64,000 nucleotides of DNA from Bordetella holmesii ATCC 51541 (GTDB lineage Bacteria; Pseudomonadota; Gammaproteobacteria; Burkholderiales; Burkholderiaceae_B), in NCBI GenBank assembly GCA_000612485.1, contig CP007494.1:1612001-1676000 (forward strand), read 5' to 3'. The first letter of the stretch is position 1, and every line of letters begins with the position of its first letter. Positions 1-10,233 of the stretch are shown in pieces. Both the position numbers and the translations under genes were made by a program. Below the pieces are notes generated by a model. That model saw only the letters and a list, made by a program, of their open reading frames with translations, had not been told where the DNA came from and did no database searches.

Positions 1-872
1 GTACGACCGCCAGCGGCTGCTGGATTTTCGCGGGTGCCTGGACCGAGGCCGGCAACCTCATGGCTCGCCGCGACAATAGCGATCCCACCGGCATCGGGCA
101 GACCCTGAACTGGGCCTGGGCGTGGCCGGCCAATCGCCGGGTGCTCTATAACCGTGCGTCCTGCGACGTCGAAGGCAAGCCCTTCAATCCGCGCCGCAGC
201 CTGATCTCCTGGAACGGCAAGGCCTGGACGGGTGCCGATATTCCGGACTTCAAGGGCGACGAGAATCCTGCCGGTGGCATGGGTCCTTTCATCATGAACC
301 CCGAGGGTGTGGCTCGCTTTTTCGCCCGCGGCGGCATGGCCGAAGGCCCCTTCCCCGAGCACTACGAGCCCTTCGAGAATCCGCTGGGTTACAACCCGCT
401 GCATCCCAAGCAGCCGTTGGCCATCAGCAATCCGGCCGCGCGCGTGTTCAAGTCGGACCTCGAAGCCATGGGCCGAGTGGAGGACTTTCCGTATGTGGCC
501 ACCACCTACCGCCTGACCGAGCATTTCCATTACTGGACCAAGAACGTCAGGCTCAATGCCATCCTGCAGCCCGAGCAATTCGTCGAGATCGGCGAGGCGC
601 TGGCCAAGGAACTGGGCATCGCCAACGGTTCACGAGTGAGAGTCTCGTCCAAACGCGGCCATATCACGGCCGTGGCGCTGGTGACCAAGCGGATCAAGGC
701 GCTGACCGTCGAAGGCCGCACCGTGCACCAGGTGGGCATTCCCATTCACTGGGGCTTCGTGGGGATCGCAAAACCCGGCTTTCTGGCCAATACGCTGACG
801 CCTTTCGTGGGCGACGGCAATAGTCAGACGCCCGAGTTCAAGTCCTTCCTGGTCAAGGTCGAGAAGGCATAG
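1..872 (+). CDS. fdnG: Formate dehydrogenase-N, major (alpha) subunit, C-terminal part
   Basis: This is the 3' part of the molybdopterin- and selenocysteine-containing catalytic subunit that oxidises formate on the periplasmic side of the membrane. The reading frame is already open at base 3 and has no start in the window; 289 residues are present. The first residues, [12 protein letters not shown] followed by MARRDNSD, are typical of the FdnG/FdoG C-terminal half. The last 120 residues form the molydopterin-dinucleotide-binding domain, with the usual [15 protein letters not shown] turn. The fdnH gene follows after 10 bases. The selenocysteine UGA codon and the Tat signal lie upstream of the window and cannot be checked here. 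Assignment is firm; fdnG versus fdoG is only a naming choice. Confidence 0.95.
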   Translation, partial: TTASGCWIFAGAWTEAGNLMARRDNSDPTGIGQTLNWAWAWPANRRVLYNRASCDVEGKPFNPRRSLISWNGKAWTGADIPDFKGDENPAGGMGPFIMNPEGVARFFARGGMAEGPFPEHYEPFENPLGYNPLHPKQPLAISNPAARVFKSDLEAMGRVEDFPYVATTYRLTEHFHYWTKNVRLNAILQPEQFVEIGEALAKELGIANGSRVRVSSKRGHITAVALVTKRIKALTVEGRTVHQVGIPIHWGFVGIAKPGFLANTLTPFVGDGNSQTPEFKSFLVKVEKA

Positions 873-882
873 GAGTCAAGTT

Positions 883-1782
883 ATGTCGATGCAATCACTG
901 GACATCAAACGGCGCTCGGCCACCACCACTCCTGCGCCTGGCGTACGCGAGCCCTCGACGGGCAGCGTCGCCAAGCTGATCGACGTCTCCAAGTGCATAG
1001 GCTGCAAAGCCTGTCAGGTGGCGTGCATGGAATGGAACGATCTGCGCGACGAGATCGGCGTGAATGTGGGGGTCTATGACAACCCGGCCGACCTCACCGA
1101 GCATTCCTGGACCGTCATGCGTTTTTCGGAGTACGAAAACGACAAAGGCGATCTGGAGTGGTTGATCCGCAAGGACGGCTGCATGCACTGCGAGGATCCG
1201 GGCTGCCTGAAAGCCTGTCCCTCGCCGGGCGCCATCGTCCAATACAACAATGGCATCGTGGATTTTCACGAAGAAAACTGTATTGGCTGCGGCTACTGCA
1301 TCACCGGCTGTCCGTTCAACGTGCCGCGCATTTCGGAGAAAGACCACAAGGCCTATAAGTGCACCTTGTGTTCGGATCGCGTGGCCGTCGGACAAGAGCC
1401 TGCCTGTGTCAAAACCTGTCCTACCGGTGCCATCGAGTTCGGCACCAAAGAGGACATGAAGCAGCAGGCCGCGGAGCGGATCGAGGATTTGAAGTCGCGC
1501 GGCTTCGAGAACGCCGGTCTCTACGATCCGCAGGGGGTGGGTGGCACGCACGTCATGTACGTGCTGCATCATGCCGACCAGCCGCAGCTCTACCACGGCC
1601 TGCCCAAGGATCCCAAGATCAGCCCCATGGTGTCGCTCTGGAAGGGTATCGCCAAGCCGTTGGGCGTGGCCGCGATGGCCTTGACGGCGTTGGCCGGCTT
1701 CATGCACTACATCCGTGTCGGGCCCAACGAAACCGACGAAGAAGATGAACGCAAGGCAGAAGAGGAGGCGCGTCATGGCTGA
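883..1782 (+). CDS. fdnH: Formate dehydrogenase-N, iron-sulfur (beta) subunit
   Basis: Electron-transfer subunit (FdnH/FdxH, 299 aa) that carries electrons from the catalytic subunit to the membrane cytochrome. Four ferredoxin-type cysteine groups are visible: [36 protein letters not shown] and CTLCSDRV followed by CVKTCP. Together they would hold four [4Fe-4S] clusters. A single hydrophobic segment near residues 250-275 ([20 protein letters not shown]) anchors the protein, as in E. coli. An AGGAGT ribosome site precedes the ATG. The stop overlaps the start of fdnI by 8 bases, so the two are co-translated. Confidence 0.96.
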   Translation: MSMQSLDIKRRSATTTPAPGVREPSTGSVAKLIDVSKCIGCKACQVACMEWNDLRDEIGVNVGVYDNPADLTEHSWTVMRFSEYENDKGDLEWLIRKDGCMHCEDPGCLKACPSPGAIVQYNNGIVDFHEENCIGCGYCITGCPFNVPRISEKDHKAYKCTLCSDRVAVGQEPACVKTCPTGAIEFGTKEDMKQQAAERIEDLKSRGFENAGLYDPQGVGGTHVMYVLHHADQPQLYHGLPKDPKISPMVSLWKGIAKPLGVAAMALTALAGFMHYIRVGPNETDEEDERKAEEEARHG

Positions 1783-2422
1783 ACCCCGTCATCCCAAGCT
1801 GATCCAGCGGTACACGGCCGGTGAGCGTACCAATCACTGGCTGATCGCCCTGACCTTCATCCTGCTGGCCCTCTCGGGGCTGGCGCTCTTTCATCCAGCC
1901 TTCTCCTGGCTCTATGCCTTGCTGGGCGGAGGACCCTGGACGCGGATTCTGCACCCCTTCATCGGGGTCGTCATGTTTGTCTGCTTCTTTGTCTTTGCCT
2001 GCCACATGTGGCGCAACAACTTGATGACGAAGAATGACGTCCAGTGGTTGCGTCAGTTGGGCGACGTGGTCAACAACCGCGAGGACAGGTTGCCCGAGGT
2101 CGGCAAGTACAACGGTGGCCAGAAGTTGTTGTTCTATGTGTTGATCCTGTGCATGCTGGGTCTGATCCTGACCGGGATCGTGATGTGGCGCGCCTACTTC
2201 TCGATGTACTTCCCGATCTGGGCGGTGCGGGCTGCCTCGTTGCTGCATGCTGCTTTTGCTTTTGTGCTGATTTGCGCGATCATTGTGCATATCTATGCGG
2301 CGATCTGGGTCAAGGGCTCGATCCAGGCCATGGTGCGGGGCACCGTGAGCTGGGGCTGGGCCTGGAAGCATCATCGCGCCTGGTTCCGTACGGTTCGCAA
2401 GGAGTCGCCAGGCGGCGAGTAA
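1775..2422 (+). CDS. fdnI: Formate dehydrogenase-N, cytochrome b556 (gamma) subunit
   Basis: Membrane cytochrome b subunit (215 aa) that passes electrons from formate to quinone. Four transmembrane segments can be seen, roughly at residues 22-45, 60-80, 115-140 and 150-175. Candidate haem-ligating histidines lie in NHW (His21), in LHPFIG, and in the last helix pair (LLHAAF, IVHIYA). I chose ATG 1775 because AGAGGAGG lies just upstream and the protein then begins [13 protein letters not shown], as in the family. A longer in-frame start inside fdnH at 1715 is unlikely. It overlaps fdnH by 8 bases. Confidence 0.95.
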   Translation: MAEPRHPKLIQRYTAGERTNHWLIALTFILLALSGLALFHPAFSWLYALLGGGPWTRILHPFIGVVMFVCFFVFACHMWRNNLMTKNDVQWLRQLGDVVNNREDRLPEVGKYNGGQKLLFYVLILCMLGLILTGIVMWRAYFSMYFPIWAVRAASLLHAAFAFVLICAIIVHIYAAIWVKGSIQAMVRGTVSWGWAWKHHRAWFRTVRKESPGGE

Positions 2423-2521
2423 TCCCCGTCGGCTGCACCCATCGGACCTGCGGGTCCGTCGCACGGCTGCGATGTGCCACTTGGCGCATTGGCAGCCGTG
2501 TTTGTTTCTCTGGAGAGTGCT

Positions 2522-3457
2522 TTGCAGCGAATTTTGCCGCGTGGTGAGATCGAATCCCTGGACCACACCGCTATCGCCCGCCTGCGTCAGCCTGAGCGCA
2601 CGACGGTTTTCAGCGCCCGCGCCGCGCGCTTGCGCGCCCTGGCTGAAGACAGCCCGATTGCCGATTACCTGCGTTTGATGGCCGATGTGGCCGATACCCA
2701 GCAGAGCCTGTTGGCCGGCAGCCATTTCGAAGGCCCCCCGGTCGATCGCATCGAGCTGGCCCAGGCCCATGGCATGCCTCCCCTGCAGGCCGTTGCCTGG
2801 GAGCGCGATCCGGCGTGGCGCGGCTTGCTTGATCAGTTGCTCGCTCGCGTGGCGGCGTTGCCGACCACTGCAGCAGCGGCGCGCGAGGTGTGCGAGCGTT
2901 GGCGCGATGTGCTGGCCCGCGATCCACAGACCGTCGAGGCGCTGGCCGACGCCGTGCTGGCCGAGCGCGCCGTCGGTGTGGACAGCGCCGCCGCGCCCCT
3001 GGTGATGGCCGCGCTGCAAGTCTATTGGACCGATATGGCCTGCCGTTTCGATCCCAAGGCCATGCCGGTGGCAAGCCCCTTCGGTGTGTGCCCCATGTGC
3101 GGCAGCCTGCCCGTGGCCAGCGTGGTGCGCGTGGGCGGCAAATCCGATGGGTTGCGGTATCTGTCATGCAGCCTGTGCTCGTGCGAGTGGCATCTGGTGC
3201 GCGTGACCTGCAGTCAGTGCCAGGGCACCAAAGACATCGCGTATCACAACATCGAAGGCCGCTCCGAGGCCATCAAGGCCGAGTCTTGCGATAGCTGCCA
3301 TAGTTACCGCAAGATTTTTTATCAGGAGAAAGACCTGCATGTCGATCCGGTGGCCGATGATCTGGCCAGTCTGGCGTTGGACGTATTGATGGGAGAAGCC
3401 GGCTATCACCGTGCCAACGGCAATCCTTTGCTCTGGCACGAGGAGGCGGCAGAATGA
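2522..3457 (+). CDS. fdhE: FdhE, formate dehydrogenase accessory protein
   Basis: Cytoplasmic rubredoxin-like protein (311 aa from this start) needed for activity of the respiratory formate dehydrogenase. Four CxxC pairs characteristic of FdhE are present: [20 protein letters not shown] and CDSCHS; they bind iron. I prefer the TTG start at 2522, giving [22 protein letters not shown] stands 4 bases upstream of it, and the resulting length is close to the E. coli protein (309 aa). The in-frame ATG at 2474 has no ribosome site. The gene overlaps selA by 4 bases (ATGA), which ties formate dehydrogenase maturation to selenocysteine synthesis. Confidence 0.93.
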   Translation: MQRILPRGEIESLDHTAIARLRQPERTTVFSARAARLRALAEDSPIADYLRLMADVADTQQSLLAGSHFEGPPVDRIELAQAHGMPPLQAVAWERDPAWRGLLDQLLARVAALPTTAAAAREVCERWRDVLARDPQTVEALADAVLAERAVGVDSAAAPLVMAALQVYWTDMACRFDPKAMPVASPFGVCPMCGSLPVASVVRVGGKSDGLRYLSCSLCSCEWHLVRVTCSQCQGTKDIAYHNIEGRSEAIKAESCDSCHSYRKIFYQEKDLHVDPVADDLASLALDVLMGEAGYHRANGNPLLWHEEAAE

Positions 3458-4869
3458 GCGCGCGGCCGGCTACCCCGGGCGATCTGCCTGCGCTGGACCG
3501 TCTTCTTGGCCAGTCTGTCTATGCGCCGCTGCAACAGCGCTACGGCCGCAGCCAGGTAGTGGCCACCCTGCGTGAGCAGTTGCAGCAGTTGCGCGAGCGG
3601 GCGCAGGCCGGCGGTCTGGATCACGCCGAGCTCGAGCCGGCAGCGCTGGCCACGGTCACCGAGCAGACGTTGGCCGCGCGCAATGCGCCGCGCTTGCGGG
3701 CGGTGTTCAACCTTACCGGTACGGTATTGCACACGAATCTGGGACGGGCTTTGCTGCCGGATGCGGCGGTACAGGCCGTGGTGCGCGCGCTCACGCAGCC
3801 GGCCAATCTGGAGTTCGATCTGGAGACGGGCGCGCGCGGCGATCGCGACGACCTCATCGAGAATCTGCTGTGCGAGCTGACCGGTGCGGAAGCGGCCACC
3901 GTGGTCAATAACAACGCCGCTGCCGTGCTGCTCATGCTCAATGCCCTGGCCGACCGTAAGGAGGTCATCGTCTCGCGTGGCGAATTGGTCGAGATCGGGG
4001 GAGCGTTCCGCATCCCCGACATCATGAAGCGGGCCGGCGCGCGTCTGGTCGAAGTGGGTACCACCAACCGGACACATCCTGCCGACTACAGCAATGCGAT
4101 CGGCCCGCGCACCGCCATGCTCATGAAAGTGCATTGCAGCAACTATGCGGTCAGTGGGTTCACCAAGAGCGTCAGCGTGGCGCAAGTCGCGGCCCTGGCG
4201 CATGCGCAGGGGTTGCCGGCCACGGTCGATCTGGGCAGCGGTACGCTGCTGGATCTGACGCAGTGGGGCCTGCCACGGGAGGACACCGTGCGCGATACGA
4301 TCGAGGCCGGCGCCGATCTGGTCACTTTCAGTGGCGATAAGTTGCTTGGCGGGCCACAGGCCGGTTTGCTGGTCGGGCGGGCCGACCTGATCCGCAAGAT
4401 CAAGAAGAACCCACTCAAACGCGCGTTGCGCGTGGGCAAGCTGACGCTGGCCGCGCTCGAGCCCGTGCTGGCCTTGTATCGTGCGCCGGAAATGCTGGCC
4501 GAGCGGCTGACCACGCTGCGCTTGCTCACGCGCCCGCAACGCCAGATGCAGCTGCAGGCCGAGCGCTTGCGCCCCGCCATGCAGCATGCCGTCGGTCCTG
4601 AGTTTGGCGTCGAGGGCGCGCCGATGTTCAGCCAGATCGGCAGTGGCGCGTTGCCCATCGATCAATTGCCCAGTTTCGGGCTGGCCATTCGCTACCTTGG
4701 CCGAGGCCGACCGGGCAGGCACCTGGAGCGCTTGCAGTCCAGCCTGCGCGGCCTGGCCCGGCCGGTGGTAGGCCGTGTCGATGACGACGTATTCTGGCTC
4801 GATCTGCGTTGCCTCGAAGAATGCGACGAGGCCGAGTTCGCCTCTCAGCTATCGGAGCCGCTGGCATGA
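3454..4869 (+). CDS. selA: L-seryl-tRNA(Sec) selenium transferase SelA
   Basis: PLP enzyme (471 aa) that converts Ser-tRNA(Sec) to selenocysteinyl-tRNA using selenophosphate. The PLP lysine is in [13 protein letters not shown], at residue 296, which matches Lys295 of the E. coli enzyme. Family motifs [16 protein letters not shown] near residue 90 and [12 protein letters not shown] near residue 120 are intact. The length is normal. The ATG overlaps the fdhE stop and the stop overlaps the selB start (both ATGA), so fdhE-selA-selB form one translationally coupled unit. Confidence 0.97.
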   Translation: MSARPATPGDLPALDRLLGQSVYAPLQQRYGRSQVVATLREQLQQLRERAQAGGLDHAELEPAALATVTEQTLAARNAPRLRAVFNLTGTVLHTNLGRALLPDAAVQAVVRALTQPANLEFDLETGARGDRDDLIENLLCELTGAEAATVVNNNAAAVLLMLNALADRKEVIVSRGELVEIGGAFRIPDIMKRAGARLVEVGTTNRTHPADYSNAIGPRTAMLMKVHCSNYAVSGFTKSVSVAQVAALAHAQGLPATVDLGSGTLLDLTQWGLPREDTVRDTIEAGADLVTFSGDKLLGGPQAGLLVGRADLIRKIKKNPLKRALRVGKLTLAALEPVLALYRAPEMLAERLTTLRLLTRPQRQMQLQAERLRPAMQHAVGPEFGVEGAPMFSQIGSGALPIDQLPSFGLAIRYLGRGRPGRHLERLQSSLRGLARPVVGRVDDDVFWLDLRCLEECDEAEFASQLSEPLA

Positions 4870-6794
4870 TTGTCGGAACCGCCGGGCACATCGATCACGG
4901 CAAAACCACCTTGGTGCGAGCGCTTACCGGCGTCGATACCGACCGGTTGAAGGAAGAGAAAGCCCGCGGGATTTCCATTGAACTGGGCTACGCCTACACG
5001 CCGCTTGCCAATGGCGATGTCCTGGGCTTTATCGATGTCCCTGGCCATGAAAAGCTGGTGCACACCATGGCCGCCGGGGCCAGCGGTATCGATTTCGGGT
5101 TATTGGTGGTGGCGGTAGATGACGGCGTCATGCCCCAGACGCGCGAGCATCTGGCCATTTTGGCCTTGCTGGGCGTTGACCTCGGCGCGATTGTCATCAC
5201 CAAGTCCGACAGGGTGAATGCCGCCAGAGTCGAGGTCGTCAAGGATGAGGTCCGCGCGCTGGTCGCCGATGGCTTCCTGCGCGATGCGCCGGTGTTCGTG
5301 GTGGCGGCAAGCCAGCCTGACGATCCCGGAGTGAGCGAACTCAAGGCCTGGCTGGATACCCAGGCGCAGGCATTGGCCCCGCGGCCCGCTAGCGGCCTGT
5401 TCCGCCTGGCCATTGATCGAGCCTTCACGCTGGCCGGACACGGCACAGTGGTCACCGGGACGGTGCATGGGGGTACAGTCCGCGTCGGCGATGAGAAGGC
5501 GGATCTGCGCCTCATGCCCGCCGCTCGACCCGTCCGGGTGCGCAGTATCCATGCACAGAATCGCAGCAGCGAAACCGGCGCTGCCGGGCAGCGCTGCGCG
5601 CTGAACTTGCCTGGCGTGGATAAAGACGAGATCACGCGCGGCGATTGGGTGGCCGATGCGCGCTGCTTCACGCCCTCGCAGCATCTCGACGTCGAATTGC
5701 GCTGGCAGGGGGACACGGCGCTGACTGCCTGGACGCCGTTGCACGTGCATCTGGGGTCGGCGCGGGCATTGGCCCACGCCGTGCCGTTGGCGCCGTCAGT
5801 GCTGGCACCCGGGCAGAGCGGGCGCGTGCAACTGGTATTTGGCGCGGCCATGTGCGCCATGCCGGGTGACCGCTACATCGTGCGTAACGCGCAGGCCAGC
5901 CGCACCGTCGGGGGTGGGCAGGTGCTCGACGCCAATGCGCCGGACCGCAAACGTCGCTCACCCGAACGCCTGGCCTGGTTGGATGCGCTGGCCGCGTATC
6001 TGTCCAATGGTGATCTGCGGCCCGTGCTGGCCCAGGCTCCCTTGGGCATTTCAGAGCGGATGGTATTGCGCTTGGGGGCAGTCGAACGCATCCCGCCTGA
6101 AGCGCACTGGGTGGCACCGCGCCAAGGCGGGGGGCGCGTGTTGATCGACCAGGCGTGCTGGCAGGCTCTGCACGAGGACCTGCGCGCGACGCTGGCCGCG
6201 TTTCATGCGCAATTCCCCGATGAGCCCGGCGCCGACGCCGGCAGGTTGCGTCGTATGGCCCGGCCGCAGGCCACGCCCGTGCTTTGGCAGGCGTTGCTTG
6301 AGAGTGCCGCGCAACAGGAGTTGGTGCGGCGCAATGGTGTCTGGTGGCAGTTGCCGGATCATGGCGTGGCGTTGAGCCAGGCCGAAGTCCTATTGGCTGA
6401 ACACGTCCTTGCGCAGTTGCGGCAAGGACGTTACGACCCGCCCTGGGTACGCGATCTGGGCCGCAGCTTGCATGTTTCCGAGGAGGACATGCGCCGCCTG
6501 CTGCGCAAGCTGATGCGTCGTGGCGATGTCGTGCAGGTGGTGCGTGATCTCTTTTATCACCGCGATTCGGTGCAGGCCCTGGCGGCCATGGTGGCCAGGC
6601 TGTGCCAGGAACATGGCAGCGCCGAGGCCGCAGCGTTTCGGGATATGACGGGCCTTGGCCGCAAGCGCGCCATCCAAATCCTCGAGTTCTTCGACCGCGT
6701 GGGGTATACGCGGCGTCTGCGGGACGGACATGTGTTGCGCGCCGACAGTGCGCTTTATCTTTATCCACAAACGGGGGCCGAGTCGCTATCATAG
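4866..6794 (+). CDS. selB: Selenocysteine-specific elongation factor SelB
   Basis: GTPase (642 aa) that brings Sec-tRNA(Sec) to UGA codons marked by a SECIS hairpin. The N-terminus carries the G1 motif [10 protein letters not shown]3 in DVPGHEKL and G4 in TKSD. EF-Tu-like beta-barrel domains follow, and winged-helix SECIS-binding domains make up the last 250 residues or so ([14 protein letters not shown], then [17 protein letters not shown]). I chose ATG 4866, which overlaps the selA stop and starts directly at [14 protein letters not shown] 19-codon in-frame extension inside selA is not needed. tRNA-Sec begins 14 bases after the stop. Confidence 0.97.
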   Translation: MIVGTAGHIDHGKTTLVRALTGVDTDRLKEEKARGISIELGYAYTPLANGDVLGFIDVPGHEKLVHTMAAGASGIDFGLLVVAVDDGVMPQTREHLAILALLGVDLGAIVITKSDRVNAARVEVVKDEVRALVADGFLRDAPVFVVAASQPDDPGVSELKAWLDTQAQALAPRPASGLFRLAIDRAFTLAGHGTVVTGTVHGGTVRVGDEKADLRLMPAARPVRVRSIHAQNRSSETGAAGQRCALNLPGVDKDEITRGDWVADARCFTPSQHLDVELRWQGDTALTAWTPLHVHLGSARALAHAVPLAPSVLAPGQSGRVQLVFGAAMCAMPGDRYIVRNAQASRTVGGGQVLDANAPDRKRRSPERLAWLDALAAYLSNGDLRPVLAQAPLGISERMVLRLGAVERIPPEAHWVAPRQGGGRVLIDQACWQALHEDLRATLAAFHAQFPDEPGADAGRLRRMARPQATPVLWQALLESAAQQELVRRNGVWWQLPDHGVALSQAEVLLAEHVLAQLRQGRYDPPWVRDLGRSLHVSEEDMRRLLRKLMRRGDVVQVVRDLFYHRDSVQALAAMVARLCQEHGSAEAAAFRDMTGLGRKRAIQILEFFDRVGYTRRLRDGHVLRADSALYLYPQTGAESLS

Positions 6795-6808
6795 GGCGCT
6801 ATGCCAAG

Positions 6809-6904
6809 GGAAGGCATGCGTGCCCGGTGGCACGGCTGGGCTTCAAACCCAGTTGGGGGTGTCAGACACTCCCAGGTAGGTTCGACTCCTGCTGCCTTCC
6901 GCCA
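6809..6904 (+). tRNA. selC: tRNA-Sec (anticodon UCA)
   Basis: Selenocysteine tRNA, about 96 nt including an encoded CCA (6902-6904). The acceptor stem is 8 bp, GGAAGGCA (6809-6816) with TGCCTTCC (6893-6900), the extended form typical of bacterial tRNA-Sec. The anticodon loop CTTCAAA (6841-6847) contains TCA, which reads UGA. A long variable arm follows (roughly GGGGGTGTC with GACACTCCC), and the T loop GGTTCGACTCC is standard. It lies between selB and selD, so the complete Sec pathway is in one cluster. Confidence 0.97.
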
Positions 6905-6962
6905 TCTCTTGCACGGCCGCGATGCTATGCTTTCTGCGTCCCTGATTTGATGGAGGTTGCGT

Positions 6963-8012
6963 ATGTCCACCGATACCGTCCCGCGCCTGACGTCGCTGTC
7001 TCATGGCGGCGGCTGCGGCTGCAAAATCGCGCCAGGTGTGTTGTCAGAGCTGTTGGCGCGTTTCGTCCCGCAGCGCAACGACCCGAATCTGTTGGTGGGC
7101 ACCGAGACTTCCGACGACGCTGCGGTCTATCGCCTCAACGATCAGCAGGCCTTGATCGCCACCACCGATTTCTTCATGCCCATCGTCGACAATCCCTTCG
7201 ACTTCGGGCGAATCGCCGCGACCAATGCGCTGTCGGACATCTATGCCATGGGCGGCACACCCATCATGGCGCTGGCCATTGTGGGCATGCCCATCAATGT
7301 CTTGCCGCATGGGGTGATCGCCGACATCCTGCGCGGCGGCGAATCCGTCTGCCAGGAGGCCGGCATCATGATCGCAGGCGGGCACAGCATCGACTCGGTC
7401 GAACCCATCTATGGCCTGGCCGCCATGGGCCTGGTGCATCCGGACCGCATCAAGCGCAATGCCGATGCACGCGCTGGCGACGTACTCATCCTGGGCAAAC
7501 CCCTGGGCGTCGGTGTGCTGTCTGCCGCGCTGAAGAAAAACCTTCTGGACGAAGTCGGTTATGCCGCCATGATCGCGGCGACCACCCAGCTCAATCGTCC
7601 GGGTCCCGATCTGGGCGCACTGCCCGGCGTGCATGCCATTACCGATGTCACCGGCTTTGGTTTGTTGGGTCATGCACTGGAGATGGTTCGCGGCGCTGGG
7701 CTGACCGCCAGACTGCGACTCGCGGATCTGCCCTGGATGCCGGGCGTACGCGCCCTGGCCGCCAATGGCGTGGTGACGGGCGCCTCCGGGCGCAACTGGG
7801 CCTCCTACGGCGGCTCGGTGCATCTTGGTTCCAGTATCACTGACAGCGATCGGGCGTTGTTGACGGATCCACAGACATCGGGCGGTCTGTTGGTGTCGTG
7901 CGCGCCGTCTGCGGCCGCTCGGGTGCTGGAGGTCTTCGCGGCCGGCGGATTTGCCCAGGCTGCGATCATCGGTGAGATGGCCGCCGGCGAGGGCCGGGTC
8001 GAGGTGGTCTAA
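6963..8012 (+). CDS. selD: Selenide, water dikinase SelD
   Basis: Makes selenophosphate, the selenium donor for SelA, from selenide and ATP (349 aa). The N-terminal glycine-rich motif GGGCGCKI is intact. Cys18 and Lys21 align with the catalytic Cys17 and Lys20 of E. coli SelD, and this is the cysteine form rather than a selenoprotein form. DDAAVY and TTDFFMPIVDNPFDFG are typical AIR-synthase-fold motifs. ATG 6963 is chosen because GGAGG lies 6 bases upstream; a TTG at 6957 is also in frame. Same direction as selB and selC. Confidence 0.96.
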   Translation: MSTDTVPRLTSLSHGGGCGCKIAPGVLSELLARFVPQRNDPNLLVGTETSDDAAVYRLNDQQALIATTDFFMPIVDNPFDFGRIAATNALSDIYAMGGTPIMALAIVGMPINVLPHGVIADILRGGESVCQEAGIMIAGGHSIDSVEPIYGLAAMGLVHPDRIKRNADARAGDVLILGKPLGVGVLSAALKKNLLDEVGYAAMIAATTQLNRPGPDLGALPGVHAITDVTGFGLLGHALEMVRGAGLTARLRLADLPWMPGVRALAANGVVTGASGRNWASYGGSVHLGSSITDSDRALLTDPQTSGGLLVSCAPSAAARVLEVFAAGGFAQAAIIGEMAAGEGRVEVV

Positions 8013-8038
8013 CCGGGTTCGTAGACAGGACCGCCTAT

Positions 8039-8933
8039 CTACGAGTCCGTTGCCGACAGGGCCTGGGCGCGCAACCATTCGGCCACGATGCCGGCTTCCC
8101 GCGACGGCCGGCGCGGATTGCGCACCAGCCAATACGCCAGCGGCCTCGCTGCTCAGGGCGCGCAGCCTGCCGGCCGCCAGCATCGGAGCGATCAGGGCCT
8201 GGCGCCCCAGGGCTACGCCATGGCCCGCCAGGGCGGCATGCACGACCTGGTCGTATTGGTTAAAGCGCAGCATGCTGCGGGGGCGCAGACGGTCCAGGCC
8301 GCGTGCCTGCAGCCAACTGTCCCATTGCAGCCAGGGGCGCGCAGGGTCGTCGAATTCGAGCAGAACCTGTTCGTGAAGGTTGTGCTGATCCAGCCGGTCC
8401 AGGTGCAATGCCGGATGGGCCACCGGCAAGACAGACTCGCCGAACAGCCACAAGGCGTCCTCACTGGCCTGTTCGGCCGTGCAGTAGCGGATAGCGATAT
8501 CCACGCCCTCGCGATCCAGGTCCATGAGACGGTTGTCGGCCGCCACCCGGACATCGATGTCCGGGTGGACAGCCTGGAAAGCTCCCAAACGCGGCAGCAG
8601 CCACAGCGAAGCCACACCTATGGTGGTTGTGACCGTGATGGGCAGACGCCTGCCAGGGGTGCGCCACTGTGCGCACAGCTCGGCCAGCTCGATCATCCAG
8701 GGGGCGGCCAGTCGAAATAACTGCATGCCTTCGGGAGTGAGAGACACGCTGCGAAAGCCGCGCTTGAGCAGCGCCACGCCGAGATGGGTTTCCAGGCTTC
8801 GGATCTGACGGCTGACCGCCGATTGGGTGACATGCAGGTCTTGCGCCGCCTGCGTGATGCTCATGCGGCGCGCGACGGCCACAAAACCGCGCACAAGATC
8901 GAGAGGTGGCAATTTAGCGAGGGTGAGTGGCAT
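8039..8933 (-). pseudogene. LysR-family regulator (GcvA-like), frameshifted near the C-terminus
   Basis: N-terminal winged HTH (MSITQAAQDLHVTQSAVSR, residues about 22-41) and a substrate-binding domain of the GcvA type. The frame that starts at 8933 is normal until about 8145, then runs on antisense through selD without a family match. In the neighbouring frame the expected C-terminus continues, LAYWLVRNPRRPSREAG, and stops at 8039. Total length is 895 bases, one more than a multiple of three. Removing one C at the GAGGCC near 8146 would give SSEALAYWLV and a product of about 297 residues, normal for the family. It is either a late frameshift or a sequencing error. It is divergent from the isomerase gene at 9144. 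Confidence 0.82.
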
Positions 8934-8941
8934 TCGAAAAA

Positions 8942-8954
8942 CTCATGTCATGAG
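8942..8954. promoter_or_regulatory. Palindrome upstream of the LysR gene
   Basis: A perfect inverted repeat CTCATG-T-CATGAG lies 8 bases upstream of the LysR start codon, in the gap between this gene and the divergent isomerase gene. LysR proteins often repress their own gene from such sites, but the usual T-N11-A core is not evident. The role as an operator is inferred from position and symmetry only. Confidence 0.25.
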
Positions 8955-9143
8955 GCCGTGAAAGTCGCTTGAGCAATAGTACTCGTGCGCGTCCAATAGC
9001 CGACGAGCGGCGAAAAAAGCAGCGGGGTTCTGACGTGCAGATCGCATGCTGTCGTGTGCGCAGGCTGTGCTTGCGGCCCGCTGGTACACCCGCCGATTGC
9101 GGCCATTCGGCCGTGCCCGTTTCTCTTGCCGGAGCGCTCCTTG

Positions 9144-9686
9144 ATGACGCCTGCCGCACCCGTGGTTCAGATCTGGTTCGATTTCGCCAGTCCCTACAGC
9201 TATCTGGCGATGGCCCGCGTTCACGTGCTGGCCAGTCAGGCAGCCGTGTTGTACGAGTTGCAGCCATTTTTGCTTGGTCCCATCTTTCAGGCGCAGGGCT
9301 GGAACGACAGCCCCTTTCGGCTCTACCCGGGCAAGGGCGCATATATGATGCGCGACATTGCCCGCCTGGCATTACTGGGCAAAAGCCAGCCGTGGGGCTT
9401 GGACTTCTGCCAAGCCGTCTTCGGTGCGAATTTTGCGCAAGACCGCGATATTCAGGACGAGGACGTCATGCGGGAAATTCTGCAGAATCTCGGCCTGGAC
9501 GCGACGGACTGGATAGCACGCGCCAAAACCGAGGCCACCAAGGAAGCCTTGCGCCAACAGGTTGATCGGGCTCGGCAGCATGGCATTTTTGGTGCCCCGA
9601 CGTTTCTGGTGGGTGATGAAATGTTCTGGGGCAATGACAGACTCGAAGACGCGCTGCAATGGGCGCGTGACGGCAGGCAGGCATGA
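9144..9686 (+). CDS. DsbA-fold 2-hydroxychromene-2-carboxylate isomerase-like protein, probably internally deleted
   Basis: Thioredoxin-fold, glutathione-dependent isomerase family (180 aa). It starts IWFDFASPYSYLAMAR and ends with the hallmark GIFGAPTFLVGDEMFWGNDRL. Family members are usually about 200 residues. Here MMRDIARLA runs straight into LLGKSQPWGLDF, so the part normally holding the FPRNGLLAARVA-type segment (about 20-25 residues) appears to be missing in frame. The substrate cannot be told from sequence. ATG 9144 is chosen because GGAGCG lies upstream and the protein then starts MTPAAPVVQ. Whether the shortened protein folds is unknown. Confidence 0.8.
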   Translation: MTPAAPVVQIWFDFASPYSYLAMARVHVLASQAAVLYELQPFLLGPIFQAQGWNDSPFRLYPGKGAYMMRDIARLALLGKSQPWGLDFCQAVFGANFAQDRDIQDEDVMREILQNLGLDATDWIARAKTEATKEALRQQVDRARQHGIFGAPTFLVGDEMFWGNDRLEDALQWARDGRQA

Positions 9687-9898
9687 GCCAGCCCGTCATG
9701 GTGATCACCGAGGGCGCGCACGTTCACAGCGACATGCAGGCGCCGGGCGGTGAGCCCGGTCGTGTGGGCGGGCACAGGCACGCCTTGCCCATGCCGCGCG
9801 GCGGCTCGGCCGAAGAGGTCGCCGCGGGCATCATGTGCCGGCGCTCTCCGCCGGCGTTTTGCTCCATTGCCTCATCGATTGACGTTTCAGGCGGATGA
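9683..9898 (+). pseudogene. Short-chain dehydrogenase remnant (N- and C-terminal ends joined)
   Basis: A 71-codon frame begins MSQPVMVIT, the usual first beta strand of an SDR, where G-x3-G-x-G should follow. It then jumps to the C-terminal part: SDMQAPGGEPGRV, LPMPRGGSAEEVAAGIM and SSIDVSGG at the end. These are the usual closing motifs of an SDR of about 245 residues. The Rossmann core and the Tyr-x3-Lys active site are gone, so about 170 codons were lost in frame. It overlaps the isomerase stop by 4 bases, which suggests an original two-gene operon. It cannot be an active enzyme. Confidence 0.75.
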
Positions 9899-10233
9899 TG
9901 AAAAACAATCCCCATCGCGCGTTGCCCATGCCGGGCAGCCGCTCCTTGACCCAATTCCGCAGCGTGCGCATCCGGCGCGTGGCGTTTCACTGGCGCCGGC
10001 GGCAGGACGAAGCGGCCGTGCCGCCGACAGACGAAGGCAGCAAAGCCCCGGGTTAAGGCCGCCGCCACGAGCACGGCGGAGCGTTCAATCTGACCTTTGC
10101 GTGTCGTGGCCGGCACAGCCCGGAGCCGTTCAGGGACATGGCCCGGCGGGCCTTGGTGATCCGATGGACGGCGTTGACGCCGGCGCCCGCGCTGCAGCGT
10201 CCGTTTGGCGGCATCCCCCGCTCTGCGAGCGGA
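9899..10233. other. Gene-poor stretch between the SDR remnant and trpC
   Basis: About 335 bases without a recognisable gene. A 53-codon frame (9895-10056, +) begins MMKNNPHRALPMPGSR and matches nothing I know; it has no convincing ribosome site. A short hairpin, CCGCTC-TGC-GAGCGG (10218-10232), lies just beyond the trpC stop. It could help end trp transcription, though no T run follows it on the minus strand. The rest looks like decayed sequence. Confidence 0.5.

Noticed and set aside
895..3019. Long minus-strand open frames antisense to fdnH, fdnI and fdhE
   Set aside because: They match no family, are rich in His, Arg and Gln, and are the usual shadows of GC-rich genes whose plus-strand products are certain.
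6602..7843. A 413-codon frame overlapping selB, tRNA-Sec and selD
   Set aside because: It crosses a tRNA gene and has an Arg-rich, low-complexity product; the overlapping genes are firmly identified.
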